A program made the translations under genes and the position numbers. The notes beneath the pieces are model-generated. The model made no database searches. It was given only the letters and a program-made list of their open reading frames with translations, and had not been told where the DNA came from. Below are positions 1 to 9,259 of a stretch of DNA of 63,021 nucleotides, piece by piece. Source of the DNA: Bacteroidales bacterium. GTDB taxonomy: Bacteria; Bacteroidota; Bacteroidia; Bacteroidales; TTA-H9. The stretch lies in assembly GCA_028689615.1 (NCBI GenBank), contig JAQVCV010000018.1, forward strand, positions 1 through 63,021, in the 5' to 3' direction. How positions within the stretch are numbered: position 1 is the first letter of the stretch; the number at the start of each line of letters is the position of its first letter.

Positions 1-1395
1 GGCTCGCTCAAAATCGTTGCGAATGTTCAACAGTGTATCGCGTTGCAATCCACGGAAAAGGTCTTCGCTTTGCAGCCCGATGCTCCCTGTGTAGTCGAGG
101 GTGGATGTTTTACAGAAAACATGCCAGTATTTTTTTGAACTCATGTTGTCGGGAAGAAGGATTCCCGCATTGTATTGCCAGGTTTGCAACAGGTTGAAGC
201 CTGTTAGAAGAACAACAACGGTAATCAGTGCTCCTTTCAGCTTTTCGGAGTTGATGTTTGATAACCAGATGATAACGGGTATAATAACGATGGGATAAAA
301 ATCAACCAACGGTCTCATGCCAAATCCGTCGCCATACCACCAACTCCACCACGACGATAATACGTAGAGCAAAACCATCATGAAAAGTACAAAGGTGGTG
401 AACCGGTACAAATCGCGTTTCAACAAAAGGTGAACAAGCGCTGGGAGGATCGTCAGGGCCAGGGGAGTGTAAACAAACCATCCTTTTCGGTAGCTGAACA
501 ACATCGCTAAAAAGTGTGGTGAATCCCACTGAAATCCTTCACCCTTGTAGCCGTAAAAAATTTTATAACCTGTTTGAAACTCCCAAACCACCATCATCAA
601 CAAGGGCAATACGGTAGCGGCAGCAACAATCTTCCATACCTGAGTTGGTTGAATGGCCTTTTTGAACAGCACCGGCAGGTCGGCGGGGCTGTTGAGCAGA
701 AATGGAATGGCCAGCACTACCAGCCCGTTTACCGGCCTTATGGCTACGATGAATCCTAATGCTAACGCAGCTTTCCAGAGATTGCCTTTGCCTGCATGCG
801 AAAGCTCGCGACGGAGGAGCCATACCAGGGCTGCCACGGCCGAAAAGGAATAAACATGCGACATGGCCGGTTGCATCACAGCATAATGGAAAAGGTTGGT
901 GCCCCATCCCAAGACGAGGGCTGCCAGAAACGACAAACCCCTTGATGCACCATAGGATAACGAAATCTTGTAGATGAACCACAATCCCACCAGGCAAAAA
1001 AAGATTCCGGCCAGAGATGTAAAAAGAACGTAGGGGATGGAAAACCCATTGGTTTCGTATCCCCCAATCCAAGCTACCGCATGTCCTGCCAGAAAAAACG
1101 GCGACATCAGCAATGCCGAACCAAGTGTGTATTTATTTATCAAAACTTCGCCTTCGCGATTCAGGTAATGGGGCGGGTAGGTAAAACCAGTTTCAGCAGC
1201 AAGTGAATCGGCCCAGCTCTCGAAAGTAATGTGGTGATGAATCAGCGTAACCGGAAGCCAGGCGTAGTAACCCTGTGCATCGCCGCCAATGGTGCGCTTG
1301 TGAAGTGAGTTGGTGATGTTGAAAACCACCGCAACCATTACAACGATTGTGGTAATCAGGATTCGGAGGTTTTTGCCATTTAGCAATGAAATCAT
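1..1395 (-). CDS. GT-C-like polytopic membrane glycosyltransferase (3' end outside window)
   Basis: The frame is open from ATG at 1395 to the left edge (465 codons, no stop), so the gene is partial. The product is very hydrophobic, with an N-terminal membrane segment at about residues 11-29, then a loop with GGDAQGYY (Asp39), and about ten further membrane segments. A Trp-rich WWSWWYGDGFG stretch lies near residues 348-358. An acidic residue in the first loop and this architecture are typical of GT-C/ArnT-like enzymes that take sugars from polyprenyl-phosphate donors in the inner membrane. The substrate is unknown. It lies 56 nt after the NlpC/P60 gene and probably ends the mqnE operon. The family call is inference from topology. 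Confidence 0.6.
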   Translation of the reverse strand, partial: MISLLNGKNLRILITTIVVMVAVVFNITNSLHKRTIGGDAQGYYAWLPVTLIHHHITFESWADSLAAETGFTYPPHYLNREGEVLINKYTLGSALLMSPFFLAGHAVAWIGGYETNGFSIPYVLFTSLAGIFFCLVGLWFIYKISLSYGASRGLSFLAALVLGWGTNLFHYAVMQPAMSHVYSFSAVAALVWLLRRELSHAGKGNLWKAALALGFIVAIRPVNGLVVLAIPFLLNSPADLPVLFKKAIQPTQVWKIVAAATVLPLLMMVVWEFQTGYKIFYGYKGEGFQWDSPHFLAMLFSYRKGWFVYTPLALTILPALVHLLLKRDLYRFTTFVLFMMVLLYVLSSWWSWWYGDGFGMRPLVDFYPIVIIPVIIWLSNINSEKLKGALITVVVLLTGFNLLQTWQYNAGILLPDNMSSKKYWHVFCKTSTLDYTGSIGLQSEDLFRGLQRDTLLNIRNDFERA

Positions 1396-1451
1396 GGTTG
1401 GTGTGGTTTGAGGTAGCTGGTCAAAGGGTTTATGGGGCTCTTGAACGGTTT

Positions 1452-2240
1452 TTACATCCCGATAAAAGATTTTGCTATTCTGAATTGATGGGAATAGGTT
1501 TTTGTTTCGGCATTGAAAATACCCTGGTGGTCGATGTGGTCGATTCTAACCCGACCCGAAGCATGGATGATGCGACCCTGTCCGTCGAGGATGCCAGTAT
1601 GTATGACCGTTCCATCGGCATTGTCGAAGAAAGCGACATCTCCTGGTTGGGCTTCAGAGATGAAACTAAGCGACAAACCAGGGTAAAGTACCTGTTGCGA
1701 AGAATCGCGAGGCAACTCGATTCCCGATAGGGCAAACACCAGTTGAACAAACCCTGAGCAATCGATCCCGTTGATGGTTTTCCCTCCCCAAAGGTATGGG
1801 GCATGGAGCAACTTTTCTGCATTCTCAAGGATGATTTGCGGATAGGATTTGAAGGGGAAATGGTTGGTTTTACCCTCAAACAAAAATTCAAGGTTGCCCA
1901 CTTTCATAATTCCCGTGTTATCGATGTAGAGTCGCGATCCCATTGGGATGTGTATGTTGGCAGATGTGTTGATGCAGTGAACGGGAGCAAGCAACTCTGC
2001 ACTGATATGGGGCGACGATTGCCTCAGTTGGTGGTATTCGGTGTCGGCAATCAGATGAATCTGTTTACGATCAACCCAACCCTGATAACCATCGTGAGCA
2101 TTGCGGATTCGTGCCCATTTTCCTTGTTCTTCAAAAATTTCCATCAATTCACCGAAAAGGAATTGTGTTACCATCTCGGTTCTGTCGTCGGGTTCTTTTC
2201 TCACCGGGATATTTCCCAGCAGGCACATGGCGTGTTTCAT
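1452..2240 (-). CDS. C40 family peptidase (SH3 + NlpC/P60)
   Basis: The 262-residue protein has a bacterial SH3-like N-terminal part (about residues 1-65), a linker that looks like a second SH3-type domain (about 80-125), and an NlpC/P60 hydrolase domain (about 135-262). Catalytic residues are visible: Cys161 in IDCSGF, His214 in VIHTGI and His226 in IIHASG. Such enzymes cut gamma-D-Glu-diamino acid bonds in peptidoglycan peptides. No signal peptide is obvious, so it may act on imported muropeptides in the cytoplasm, as YkfC-like enzymes do. That location is inference. It begins 19 nt after mqnE and is probably co-transcribed with it. Confidence 0.85.
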   Translation of the reverse strand: MKHAMCLLGNIPVRKEPDDRTEMVTQFLFGELMEIFEEQGKWARIRNAHDGYQGWVDRKQIHLIADTEYHQLRQSSPHISAELLAPVHCINTSANIHIPMGSRLYIDNTGIMKVGNLEFLFEGKTNHFPFKSYPQIILENAEKLLHAPYLWGGKTINGIDCSGFVQLVFALSGIELPRDSSQQVLYPGLSLSFISEAQPGDVAFFDNADGTVIHTGILDGQGRIIHASGRVRIDHIDHQGIFNAETKTYSHQFRIAKSFIGM

Positions 2241-2259
2241 AGTGTTTTCTGTTTTTTTA

Positions 2260-3378
2260 TTAATAGGTTTCTAAAAGGTTGTAGAGCGAATCGCGACGCA
2301 AAGGGCGCCGTTGGTGTTTTTTGGCCATCGAAACAAACTCCTCTAAAGTCATCACCGGGTTTTTTTCTTCAGCGCCGGCCATGCTGTAGATTCGGGTTGA
2401 ATCGTGGATGGTTCCGTCAAGATCATCAACCCCAAAGTCGAGAAGTATTTCAGTGGTCTCTTTTCCAAGCATGGGCCAGTAGGCCTTGAGATGGGGTATG
2501 TTGTCGAGAAAAACGCGGGCAATGGAGAACAACCTGAGGTCTTCTACCAGAGTCTGCTCTGAAAGATTGTGCATGAGGTTGTTTTTATTGCGGAATTTCA
2601 AAGGGATGAAGGCCAGCAGACCACCTGTTTCATCCTGAAGCATGCGCAGTTTGTTCATGTGATCAATCCTGTGTTCCCAGGTTTCGCTGTGCCCATAGAG
2701 CATGGTGGCATTGGTGCTGATAGCCAGTAGGTGTGCCTCGCGGTGAATGGCAAGGTAACCTGGTCCGTCGGTTTTGTCGGGACAGATTGTTTCACGGATT
2801 TGGGCATCAAAAATTTCGGCTCCTCCGCCTGGCAAGGCATCCAGTCCGGCTTGTTTCAGCCTGGTAAGCACTTCGGTATGCGACAGACTGTTCATTTGAG
2901 CCATATCGTCAATCTCAACCGCCGAGAAGGCTTTGATGTGAAGCGTTGGGCGCAATTTCCTGATCATGGCTATCATGTTCAGGTAGTAATCGAAATCCCG
3001 GTCGGGGTGCACACCGCCCGTGATGTGAACTTCTTCTGCTTCAGGAGCCTCTTCAACCAGGGTTTTGATTTCGTCGAGGCTCAACTCCCACGCGCTGCCG
3101 GTTACATCGCTTCGGAAGCTGCAAAAACGGCAACGGTGGATGCAAAGGTTGGTTGGCTCGATGTGAAAATTGCGGATGAACCACAAATCGTGTTGGTTGA
3201 TCCTTGTTCGCACATGGTTGGCCAACATGCCCAGCAGTCCAACAGAGGCTTCCTGAGCAAGTTTAAGTGCTTCTTCGGGGGCGAGGCGTTGGTTCGAAAA
3301 AACCTTTTGTGCGATGGTTTGCAGGTTTTCCGGTATCAATATGCTTTCGGGGTTGCTCATCGGTTGGCGGGGAATCAT
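2260..3378 (-). CDS. mqnE: Aminofutalosine synthase (radical SAM)
   Basis: MqnE joins 3-(1-carboxyvinyloxy)benzoate to S-adenosylmethionine-derived adenosine to give aminofutalosine, an early step of the futalosine menaquinone pathway. The radical SAM 4Fe-4S motif CxxxCxxC is at Cys79, Cys83 and Cys86 (NLCIHRCRFCSF). PGGGAEIFD and the C-terminal DDLDGTI and MAGAEE signatures favour MqnE over the related cyclase MqnC. The reading frame extends upstream to 3432, but ATG 3378 overlaps the stop of the preceding protease gene as ATGA, and this start gives 372 residues, a normal family length. ATG 3360 is an alternative. mqnB and mqnD lie 3-5 kb away on the other strand. Confidence 0.88.
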   Translation of the reverse strand: MIPRQPMSNPESILIPENLQTIAQKVFSNQRLAPEEALKLAQEASVGLLGMLANHVRTRINQHDLWFIRNFHIEPTNLCIHRCRFCSFRSDVTGSAWELSLDEIKTLVEEAPEAEEVHITGGVHPDRDFDYYLNMIAMIRKLRPTLHIKAFSAVEIDDMAQMNSLSHTEVLTRLKQAGLDALPGGGAEIFDAQIRETICPDKTDGPGYLAIHREAHLLAISTNATMLYGHSETWEHRIDHMNKLRMLQDETGGLLAFIPLKFRNKNNLMHNLSEQTLVEDLRLFSIARVFLDNIPHLKAYWPMLGKETTEILLDFGVDDLDGTIHDSTRIYSMAGAEEKNPVMTLEEFVSMAKKHQRRPLRRDSLYNLLETY

Positions 3379-4955
3379 TGAACCAGGAGTTTGAAGGAGC
3401 CACGCAGGTTGCCGTTGGAAATCACCAGGCAATAGACGCCTGGTTTTATTCCGCTAAGGTCGATGTGGTTGGTTTCACCCGATAGCTTCGTGGTGAGCAA
3501 AGTTCTGCCGGTAATATCCATAACAACAGCTTGTGAAGTGGTGGATGCCAAATCGGTAGCTGTTGTAATTTCACAATAGGTTGATGCGGGGTTTGGCGAA
3601 ACGGTAAAAAGGTTGTTGAGGGCCATATCTTTCAAGCCCAAAGCTATCCCTCCAAGTTTTATTGCTCCGGTGTTGTCGGGGTCGAGCCAGGTTGCCAGTT
3701 GGTTGGCGGCATTCAGACTCATTTTCCACGAATAGCTGAGCTTCCCGTAGTAGTCGGCTTCGGTTGGTGTGGAGCATCCTGATTGCCCGCCGGTGAGGTG
3801 CCCTACAATAAGCCCTTCGTTGTTGAATAGGGGCGATCCACTCGATCCTCCTTCGGTTACACCGTGGTTGGTGGTTGTTGCTGCCCAATGCACCTGCCAG
3901 TGCGTCCCCATAGGGGTTCCGTTCCAGTTGGAATTGGCGAGGGGGGTGGTGTAGGTACTCACTTTCTTGATGTCGCCCTGCGGATGGTGTATGCTTGCTC
4001 CTGTGGGCGATGCGTCGGGCGACAGGCTCCAGCCGTTGAAATAGGCTCCGGTTGCTTCGGGAATGGTTTGTTTGAGTTTTACCAGATAGAAGTCGCTTCC
4101 CACGGTTGTGGTTTCAATGCTCTGGGCAATCTTTTCAACCCCTGTAAGGTCTGTTTTTTCGGGTTCGACTGCGGGGTTGGCGCATCCAGAGGTTTCGTAA
4201 TTGAAACTTACGATCCATTGGTTCAGATCGGCAGTGGTGGCCTCTTTCCCACAATGGTTGGCGGTTAGAAGGTAAGGGGTGCGATCTTGCCGCGTATTGT
4301 TGATCAGAGAGCCTGTGCACCAGTAGCTGCTGCTTCCCGATTTGATCAGAAGCCGGGCAACTCCTTTTTTTTGTATCTGCCAACTGTCGCCTTCAGGGCA
4401 GTTGATGTTGACTTCGCAGGCTCCCGATCCTCCAAATCCATCTGTTTCATAAGGTTTCAATATTGAAATGGCTGAAACAACCACCGATGAAGCAGGTGCT
4501 GCCATGGGGCGTTGGTAATGGATGATGAGCGAATCGTCGTTAACCACACCGGTAGCGAAACAGCCTCCTGATGGGTTGTTTTGGTGTGTGTAAGGACCCA
4601 AAACCTGGGTTCCACTCCCGTTTGTCACCGTAACCGAAGCTCCTCCATCCAGGTTGAACGAATCGTAGTAAACTGTGAGGCCGCCACATCCGGGAGCTGC
4701 AAATTTCCAAACCGATACTACCTCGTTGTTGCTGATGGCGGCTTCAACTTCAGAACCGGCCAGATCGACATTCAGTGTTTGAAGCATTCCGGCTTGCAAC
4801 GGTCTGCCTGCCGGTGCAACAGATGGTAAGTTCAGCGAAGCTGCCACGATTTGTTCATCGGCTTGAATCCAACCGGCTTGGTGACTGGTTTGAGCCATGG
4901 CACCGGCAGAAATAAGACCAACCGCTAGAATTACAAGATATTTAAAAGTGTTCAT
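3375..4955 (-). CDS. Secreted lysyl-endopeptidase-like serine protease with T9SS sorting domain
   Basis: A signal peptide (residues 1-21, cleavage near AMAQ) is followed by a pro-region, a trypsin-fold S1 protease domain (about 180-425) and a T9SS type A C-terminal sorting domain (about 448-526, beginning TVSPNPAS and ending with a basic/hydrophobic strand). The catalytic triad is His234 (TANHCG), Asp288 (GSDFYLVKLK) and Ser372 (GGSSGSP). The arrangement resembles Achromobacter lysyl endopeptidase. Export through T9SS to the surface or medium is inferred from the sorting domain. The gene starts its operon and its stop overlaps the mqnE start. Lys specificity is not proven by the sequence. Confidence 0.85.
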   Translation of the reverse strand: MNTFKYLVILAVGLISAGAMAQTSHQAGWIQADEQIVAASLNLPSVAPAGRPLQAGMLQTLNVDLAGSEVEAAISNNEVVSVWKFAAPGCGGLTVYYDSFNLDGGASVTVTNGSGTQVLGPYTHQNNPSGGCFATGVVNDDSLIIHYQRPMAAPASSVVVSAISILKPYETDGFGGSGACEVNINCPEGDSWQIQKKGVARLLIKSGSSSYWCTGSLINNTRQDRTPYLLTANHCGKEATTADLNQWIVSFNYETSGCANPAVEPEKTDLTGVEKIAQSIETTTVGSDFYLVKLKQTIPEATGAYFNGWSLSPDASPTGASIHHPQGDIKKVSTYTTPLANSNWNGTPMGTHWQVHWAATTTNHGVTEGGSSGSPLFNNEGLIVGHLTGGQSGCSTPTEADYYGKLSYSWKMSLNAANQLATWLDPDNTGAIKLGGIALGLKDMALNNLFTVSPNPASTYCEITTATDLASTTSQAVVMDITGRTLLTTKLSGETNHIDLSGIKPGVYCLVISNGNLRGSFKLLVQ

Positions 4956-4974
4956 GTTTCAGGAGTTGATACCA

Positions 4975-5005
4975 CAAATCTATTTGAAATGGTTGAATTT
5001 TACAA
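4975..5005 (-). promoter_or_regulatory. Promoter for protease-mqnE operon
   Basis: On the minus strand, TAGATTTG (4982-4975) matches the Bacteroidota -7 consensus TAnnTTTG. It is preceded after 19 nt by TTGT (5005-5002), a -33-like element. The box lies 20 nt upstream of the protease ATG. The spacing agrees with the known Bacteroidota sigma factor consensus; use in vivo is inferred. Confidence 0.6.
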
Positions 5006-5036
5006 CAAGAAAAATGGCATGAGAATGGAAATAAAG

Positions 5037-5069
5037 AAAGGAGTTGCTACATTTATGTGCAACTCCTTT
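5037..5069 (-). terminator. Intrinsic terminator of the MFS gene
   Basis: A perfect 11-bp stem (AAAGGAGTTGC paired with GCAACTCCTTT, 11-nt loop) sits 24 nt after the MFS stop codon. On the minus strand the stem ends in A/T-rich sequence. No other hairpin is present between the two genes. Confidence 0.7.
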
Positions 5070-5092
5070 AAAATCAAATTAAAAAAATGTTG

Positions 5093-6496
5093 TTATTTCT
5101 TGTTGGGAAGGTCGAGGCCGTAGCCTTTTTTGCGGTCAACAATTTTCAGAATCACGGCGAGCACCATGGCAGCCACACCAAAACCGGCAAAAATCAGCTC
5201 GGGAACCATGTAGTTGTATTTGGCACCTTCGACGCCGGCAGCAATCTGTTCGGAAACACCCGGATTGGAATATGAAACCGACCATCCGATAAGGATAGGT
5301 ACTGCAAGCAGACCGATGTTTTGAATCCAGAAAATGGCCCCATAAGCTGAACCAAGGTAGCGGTCTTCAACAATCTTGGGTAACGATGGCCACATGGAGG
5401 CGGGCACAAGCGAGAATGCGGTGCCAAGAATCACGATGGTGATTACAGCAATCACAACATTGAACGACTCAGCCGGAACCAGGGCGAAGATGAGGTGCGA
5501 CACGGTGAGCAGTATGGCTCCGTAGAACATCATGGTTGCGCCTTTTCCTTTAACATCGAGGAAAAAACCGATAAAAGGAGTCAGAATCATAGCCCCAATG
5601 GGGAAGTAGGAGAAATAAGCGGCTGCATCCTTGATGGGTACATTGAGTTTGGATGCGAGCATATCGGTGGCAAATTTCTGGAAAGGGAAAATGGCAGAAT
5701 AAAACAACACGCACAATCCGGCAATGGCCAGGAAGCCAGGGTTGCTGAAAATCTTGCCAATGTCGCTGATTTTAAATTCTTCTTCTGACGAACCGTTACC
5801 TTCGGATGAACCCATTTGTTTGTCGAGGGCACTATCCATGAAGGTGTATATAAAGAAAGTGATAAACCCGATGCAGAGGAATCCAAGACCCCAGAAAACG
5901 GAGTTGTGAACTCCACCTTGTTCGGCGAAGATGGGGGTGAGGCGGAACACTGCAAACACTCCCAGACGGGCTGTAGCCATTTCGAGACCCATTGCCAATG
6001 CCATCTCTTTGCCACGAAACCATTTCACAATGGTTTTGGATACGGTGATACCAGCCATTTCAACACCCACACCAAATATGGCAAAACCAACAAAAGCTAA
6101 TTTGGCTGATGCAGGGATTCCGGTTGCAAAAGAGCCCAGGGTAGAAGCTAAAGCACTTTCACCAAAACCAGGAGTCAAAGCATAAAATTTCAAAGCACCG
6201 CCAATCACCATGGTTAAGCCTGCTGTGATAAGGGTGAAACGAATTCCCATCTTATCGAGGATGATACCCGAAAGGATGAGGAAAAAGGCAAATACGTTCA
6301 GGAAAAATTCCGAACCTCCCAACATTCCGAATACTTCAGGTGTCCACAAATAAGGCGATTTCTCGAGCATGCTTTGCAGCGGGGCTACCACATCTACAAA
6401 GAAATAGGCAAAGAACATGGTGAGCGAAATGAGCGCCAGCGCTATCCAGCGGGCAGTTTTCGATTCGCTCAGGAGCGTTTTAACTTGTTGCGTCAT
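5093..6496 (-). CDS. Major facilitator superfamily transporter
   Basis: The 467-residue protein is hydrophobic throughout, with about 12 membrane segments, a central hydrophilic loop rich in Gly, Ser and Glu (near residue 235), and an MFS-like loop after the second helix of the first half (DKMGIRFT near 85). The overall form resembles the oxalate/formate or nitrate branch of MFS carriers; the substrate cannot be read from sequence. It is monocistronic: divergent from mqnB across 150 nt and closed by a strong hairpin downstream. Confidence 0.8.
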   Translation of the reverse strand: MTQQVKTLLSESKTARWIALALISLTMFFAYFFVDVVAPLQSMLEKSPYLWTPEVFGMLGGSEFFLNVFAFFLILSGIILDKMGIRFTLITAGLTMVIGGALKFYALTPGFGESALASTLGSFATGIPASAKLAFVGFAIFGVGVEMAGITVSKTIVKWFRGKEMALAMGLEMATARLGVFAVFRLTPIFAEQGGVHNSVFWGLGFLCIGFITFFIYTFMDSALDKQMGSSEGNGSSEEEFKISDIGKIFSNPGFLAIAGLCVLFYSAIFPFQKFATDMLASKLNVPIKDAAAYFSYFPIGAMILTPFIGFFLDVKGKGATMMFYGAILLTVSHLIFALVPAESFNVVIAVITIVILGTAFSLVPASMWPSLPKIVEDRYLGSAYGAIFWIQNIGLLAVPILIGWSVSYSNPGVSEQIAAGVEGAKYNYMVPELIFAGFGVAAMVLAVILKIVDRKKGYGLDLPNKK

Positions 6497-6645
6497 AAAA
6501 ATTTATAATTACAAATTGGTGAATGTTTAGTGACTTTTTAACGTGGGTTTGGCATCGCGGCTACTACCCTTGAAAACGGGCAAATGTAAGAATCTTTTCA
6601 GATTGTTTGTATTATTGCATTTTTTGAAAACAAATTCATAGTTCG

Positions 6646-7311
6646 ATGAATCTTCTTTTAGTTTTTGCCACACCACGCGAATGTTCTGTAATTGAACCCT
6701 TTTTTAAACCCGACAGAATTTCTGATAGCGGTTTTGTGTGGGGTTGTCATGAGGTGAATCTTTTGGTTACCGGGGTGGGAATGGTGGCTTCATCGCTATC
6801 CATTGCCTCTGAATTGGCTTCAAACCGACCCGATCTGGTGGTTCATGCCGGCATCAGCGGAAGCTATCACCATTCGCTGGCAGTGGGGCAGCCGGTGTGG
6901 ATTGAGGCGGAGTGCTTCCCCGAGATGGGCAAAGAGGTGGACGGAGGTTTTCTTACTCTCGATCAAATGGGGTTTGGCCTCGGGCAGATCCCTTTTCACA
7001 ACAATTCGATTAACAACCCGTTTACGGCACACCGTTTCGTGGCTTCATGGCCCGTGGTGAAAGGGGCTACCGTGAACACCATCACCACGAAAGCCAACCG
7101 CGGTGATGCCATTCATCATCGTTTTGGCGCCCTGACCGAAAGCATGGAAGGGGGGGCCGTGTTGGCTGCCTGTATGGGAGCTCAAGTGGATTGTTTGCAA
7201 CTGCGGGTGGTTTCAAACTACTGCCTGCCGTCGCCCGACGACCGTTGGAACCTCACTCTGGCTCTCGAAAAATTGGGCAGTGCTTTGCACCAAGCCCTCG
7301 TGAAACTCTAA
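6646..7311 (+). CDS. mqnB: Futalosine hydrolase
   Basis: The 221-residue protein has the purine nucleoside phosphorylase fold. A VTGVGMVASS motif near residue 45, HAGISGSY near 70 and a C-terminal SMEGGAVLAAC motif near 167, containing the Met-Glu that contacts ribose in this family, identify it. MqnB removes adenine or hypoxanthine from futalosine to give dehypoxanthine futalosine. It lies 13 nt before mqnD in the same orientation, which strengthens the call over a generic MTA/SAH nucleosidase. The start at 6646 is the only plausible ATG before the conserved LLVFATPRE strand. Upstream, TATTATTG resembles a -7 box. Confidence 0.87.
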   Translation: MNLLLVFATPRECSVIEPFFKPDRISDSGFVWGCHEVNLLVTGVGMVASSLSIASELASNRPDLVVHAGISGSYHHSLAVGQPVWIEAECFPEMGKEVDGGFLTLDQMGFGLGQIPFHNNSINNPFTAHRFVASWPVVKGATVNTITTKANRGDAIHHRFGALTESMEGGAVLAACMGAQVDCLQLRVVSNYCLPSPDDRWNLTLALEKLGSALHQALVKL

Positions 7312-7324
7312 AAATTGTTCTGTT

Positions 7325-8155
7325 ATGGTTCTCGATATCCGATTCTCTACCTGTCCGAACGACACTTTCATCTTCGATGCTCTCGTGAATGGTCGCTTAA
7401 ACACGTCGCCTTTTCAATTCAGAGCAACACTGGCCGACATCGACGAGCTGAATGCCGCGGCCATCCAAAGGCTTCCCGATGTGGTGAAAGTGAGCTACCA
7501 TGCTTATGCTTCGCTGGTTGACGATTATGTGATGCTCGATGCCGGATCGGCACTCGGGTTTGGGGTGGGCCCTTTGCTGGTGGCTGCCCGTGAGGTTCCG
7601 GTTGACCGGTTCTCGTCGCTCAGGGTGGCCATCCCCGGCTCGCTAACCACGGCTGCCATGTTGCTCAACCTGGCGTTCCCCGAGGTAGCCAACACCAGCG
7701 TGATGCTCTTTAGCCACATTGAAGAGGCCGTGTTGAACGGCAAAGTGGATGCAGGTGTGCTGATTCATGAAGGACGCTTTACTTACGCAGCGAAAGGTCT
7801 TGTGAAACTGGCCGACCTGGGTGAGCTGTGGGAGGTACAGACCGGACTTCCTATCCCGTTGGGCGGTATTGCTGTGAGGCGTTCTTTGGGAACCGAAACC
7901 GTGAAAATAATCAACTCACTGGTAAAGGAGAGTGCTTTAATGGCCCATGCCCGGCCGGAAGCTGCCATGCCTTACGTGGCCTCTTTTGCCCAGGAAATGG
8001 ATCGGGAGGTGATGCTTAAACACATCGGGCTTTACGTGAACGAAGCTACCCTGGATGTTGGCCTGCACGGACGCCTGGCCGTGCGCTACCTTTTGAACCG
8101 ACTTACCCCCGGGCTGCCCTCTTCGCTGCCTGTTTTTGCTTCCGAACTGGACTAA
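7325..8155 (+). CDS. mqnD: 1,4-dihydroxy-6-naphthoate synthase
   Basis: MqnD converts cyclic dehypoxanthine futalosine to 1,4-dihydroxy-6-naphthoate, the menaquinone ring precursor. The 276-residue protein has the periplasmic-binding-protein-like fold of this family: N-terminal STCPNDTFIFDAL, KVSYHAYA near residue 58, ALGFGVGPLLVA near 78, and a conserved GVLIHEGRFTY near 142. The length is normal. It follows mqnB by 13 nt and is clearly in the same transcript. No mqnA or mqnC homologue is in the window. Confidence 0.9.
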   Translation: MVLDIRFSTCPNDTFIFDALVNGRLNTSPFQFRATLADIDELNAAAIQRLPDVVKVSYHAYASLVDDYVMLDAGSALGFGVGPLLVAAREVPVDRFSSLRVAIPGSLTTAAMLLNLAFPEVANTSVMLFSHIEEAVLNGKVDAGVLIHEGRFTYAAKGLVKLADLGELWEVQTGLPIPLGGIAVRRSLGTETVKIINSLVKESALMAHARPEAAMPYVASFAQEMDREVMLKHIGLYVNEATLDVGLHGRLAVRYLLNRLTPGLPSSLPVFASELD

Positions 8156-8187
8156 CCACCGCTGCTGTTATAAACTATTTGACCCCG

Positions 8188-9207
8188 ATGAAAAAATGGA
8201 TCCTTGTTTTGCTGCTCCTCCCTTGTTTATGTGTGGAGGGACAAATTGTGGTACCCGAACTGTATGCCAGCTACCAAACGGTGGTAGAGCGATTGGATGC
8301 GGCCGACACAACCGGGCTTGCTGTGTTGATGAAAACACTCACCCACGAGGGAAGCACGCTGCTTCGCACGGCCCTCGAAGGGCATGCCGCCAACGCCTCG
8401 GGCGATTATGAAAACGCGCTGCTCAGGTTCGATCAGGTGCTTCTGCTCACCGATACCCTCCCCGATGTTTTGCTGGGAAGAGCTTTGGCATTGGGGCGCT
8501 CAGGTCGCTTCGAGGAGGCCATAGCCGATCTTACACGTCTTGAAAAGCAACAAGCAGCCAACGCCCATTTGCTCAAATTGCGCGGCCTTGCCTGGCTGGA
8601 GCTGGCAAAATACCCGGAGGCCGCAACCGATTTTGAAAAGGCCCTTGCCGTGAAACCTGCCGATACCGAATTGCTCTACCTTGCCGCTTTAACAAACTAC
8701 AAGTCGGATGCACTGAACCAGGCTCTCGTGAAGATCAACCAAGCCATCGGTTCCGACAGCCTCAACGCGCAATACTGCTATTTACGGGGAAGCATCTGTC
8801 TGGAAATGGATGACATCAACGCCGCTCTGACCAACTACAACCGGGCTCTGGCACTGCGCCCCGGCTTTGCCGATGCCCTCACCATGAAAGGTTACCTGTT
8901 TTACCGAACCGGAGAACCCGCCCAGGCTCTCACTACCTTGAAACTGGCAGTGGAGGCCGATGGGGATTTTGCGCTACCCTGGTTTTACACAGGTTTGTGC
9001 CAAACCGAGCTGGAACTTCCGGCTGATGCCCTCCGATCGTTCGACAGGGCAGCACGCCTGGGCTACGACGACGGCGATCTTTACCATTATCGCGGACTGG
9101 CTTACATTCAGCTTCGCCGTTTCGACGATGCCTGCCAGGCATGGAAAGATGCCGTGCTGCGTGGCTACAGGCTAAGCAAAGCTCTTTCGCGAAGGTATTG
9201 CCAATAG
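8188..9207 (+). CDS. Exported tetratricopeptide-repeat protein
   Basis: From ATG 8188 the product has 339 residues: a signal peptide (MKKWILVLLLLPCLCVEG) and then about eight consecutive TPR-type helical pairs with the usual A-x-x-x-Y/F and L-x-P periodicity (for example ALAVKPADTELLYLAAL). The frame is open to TTG 8179, but the ATG places a Lys-Lys n-region directly before the hydrophobic core. TPRs are protein-binding scaffolds; the partner is unknown. It follows mqnD by 32 nt and may be co-transcribed, but nothing ties it to menaquinone synthesis. Confidence 0.75.
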   Translation: MKKWILVLLLLPCLCVEGQIVVPELYASYQTVVERLDAADTTGLAVLMKTLTHEGSTLLRTALEGHAANASGDYENALLRFDQVLLLTDTLPDVLLGRALALGRSGRFEEAIADLTRLEKQQAANAHLLKLRGLAWLELAKYPEAATDFEKALAVKPADTELLYLAALTNYKSDALNQALVKINQAIGSDSLNAQYCYLRGSICLEMDDINAALTNYNRALALRPGFADALTMKGYLFYRTGEPAQALTTLKLAVEADGDFALPWFYTGLCQTELELPADALRSFDRAARLGYDDGDLYHYRGLAYIQLRRFDDACQAWKDAVLRGYRLSKALSRRYCQ

Positions 9208-9259
9208 CCCGATGCCCTTGCTTTGCACGTGTTGAAGCACCTGCAAACGCGGTGGTGCC

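Noticed and set aside
2731-3381. 216-codon plus-strand ORF
   Set aside because: Antisense to mqnE, which carries the full radical SAM signature.
3379-3432. Upstream start for mqnE
   Set aside because: Would overlap the protease C-terminal domain by 58 nt; ATG 3378 has the ATGA overlap and a standard length.
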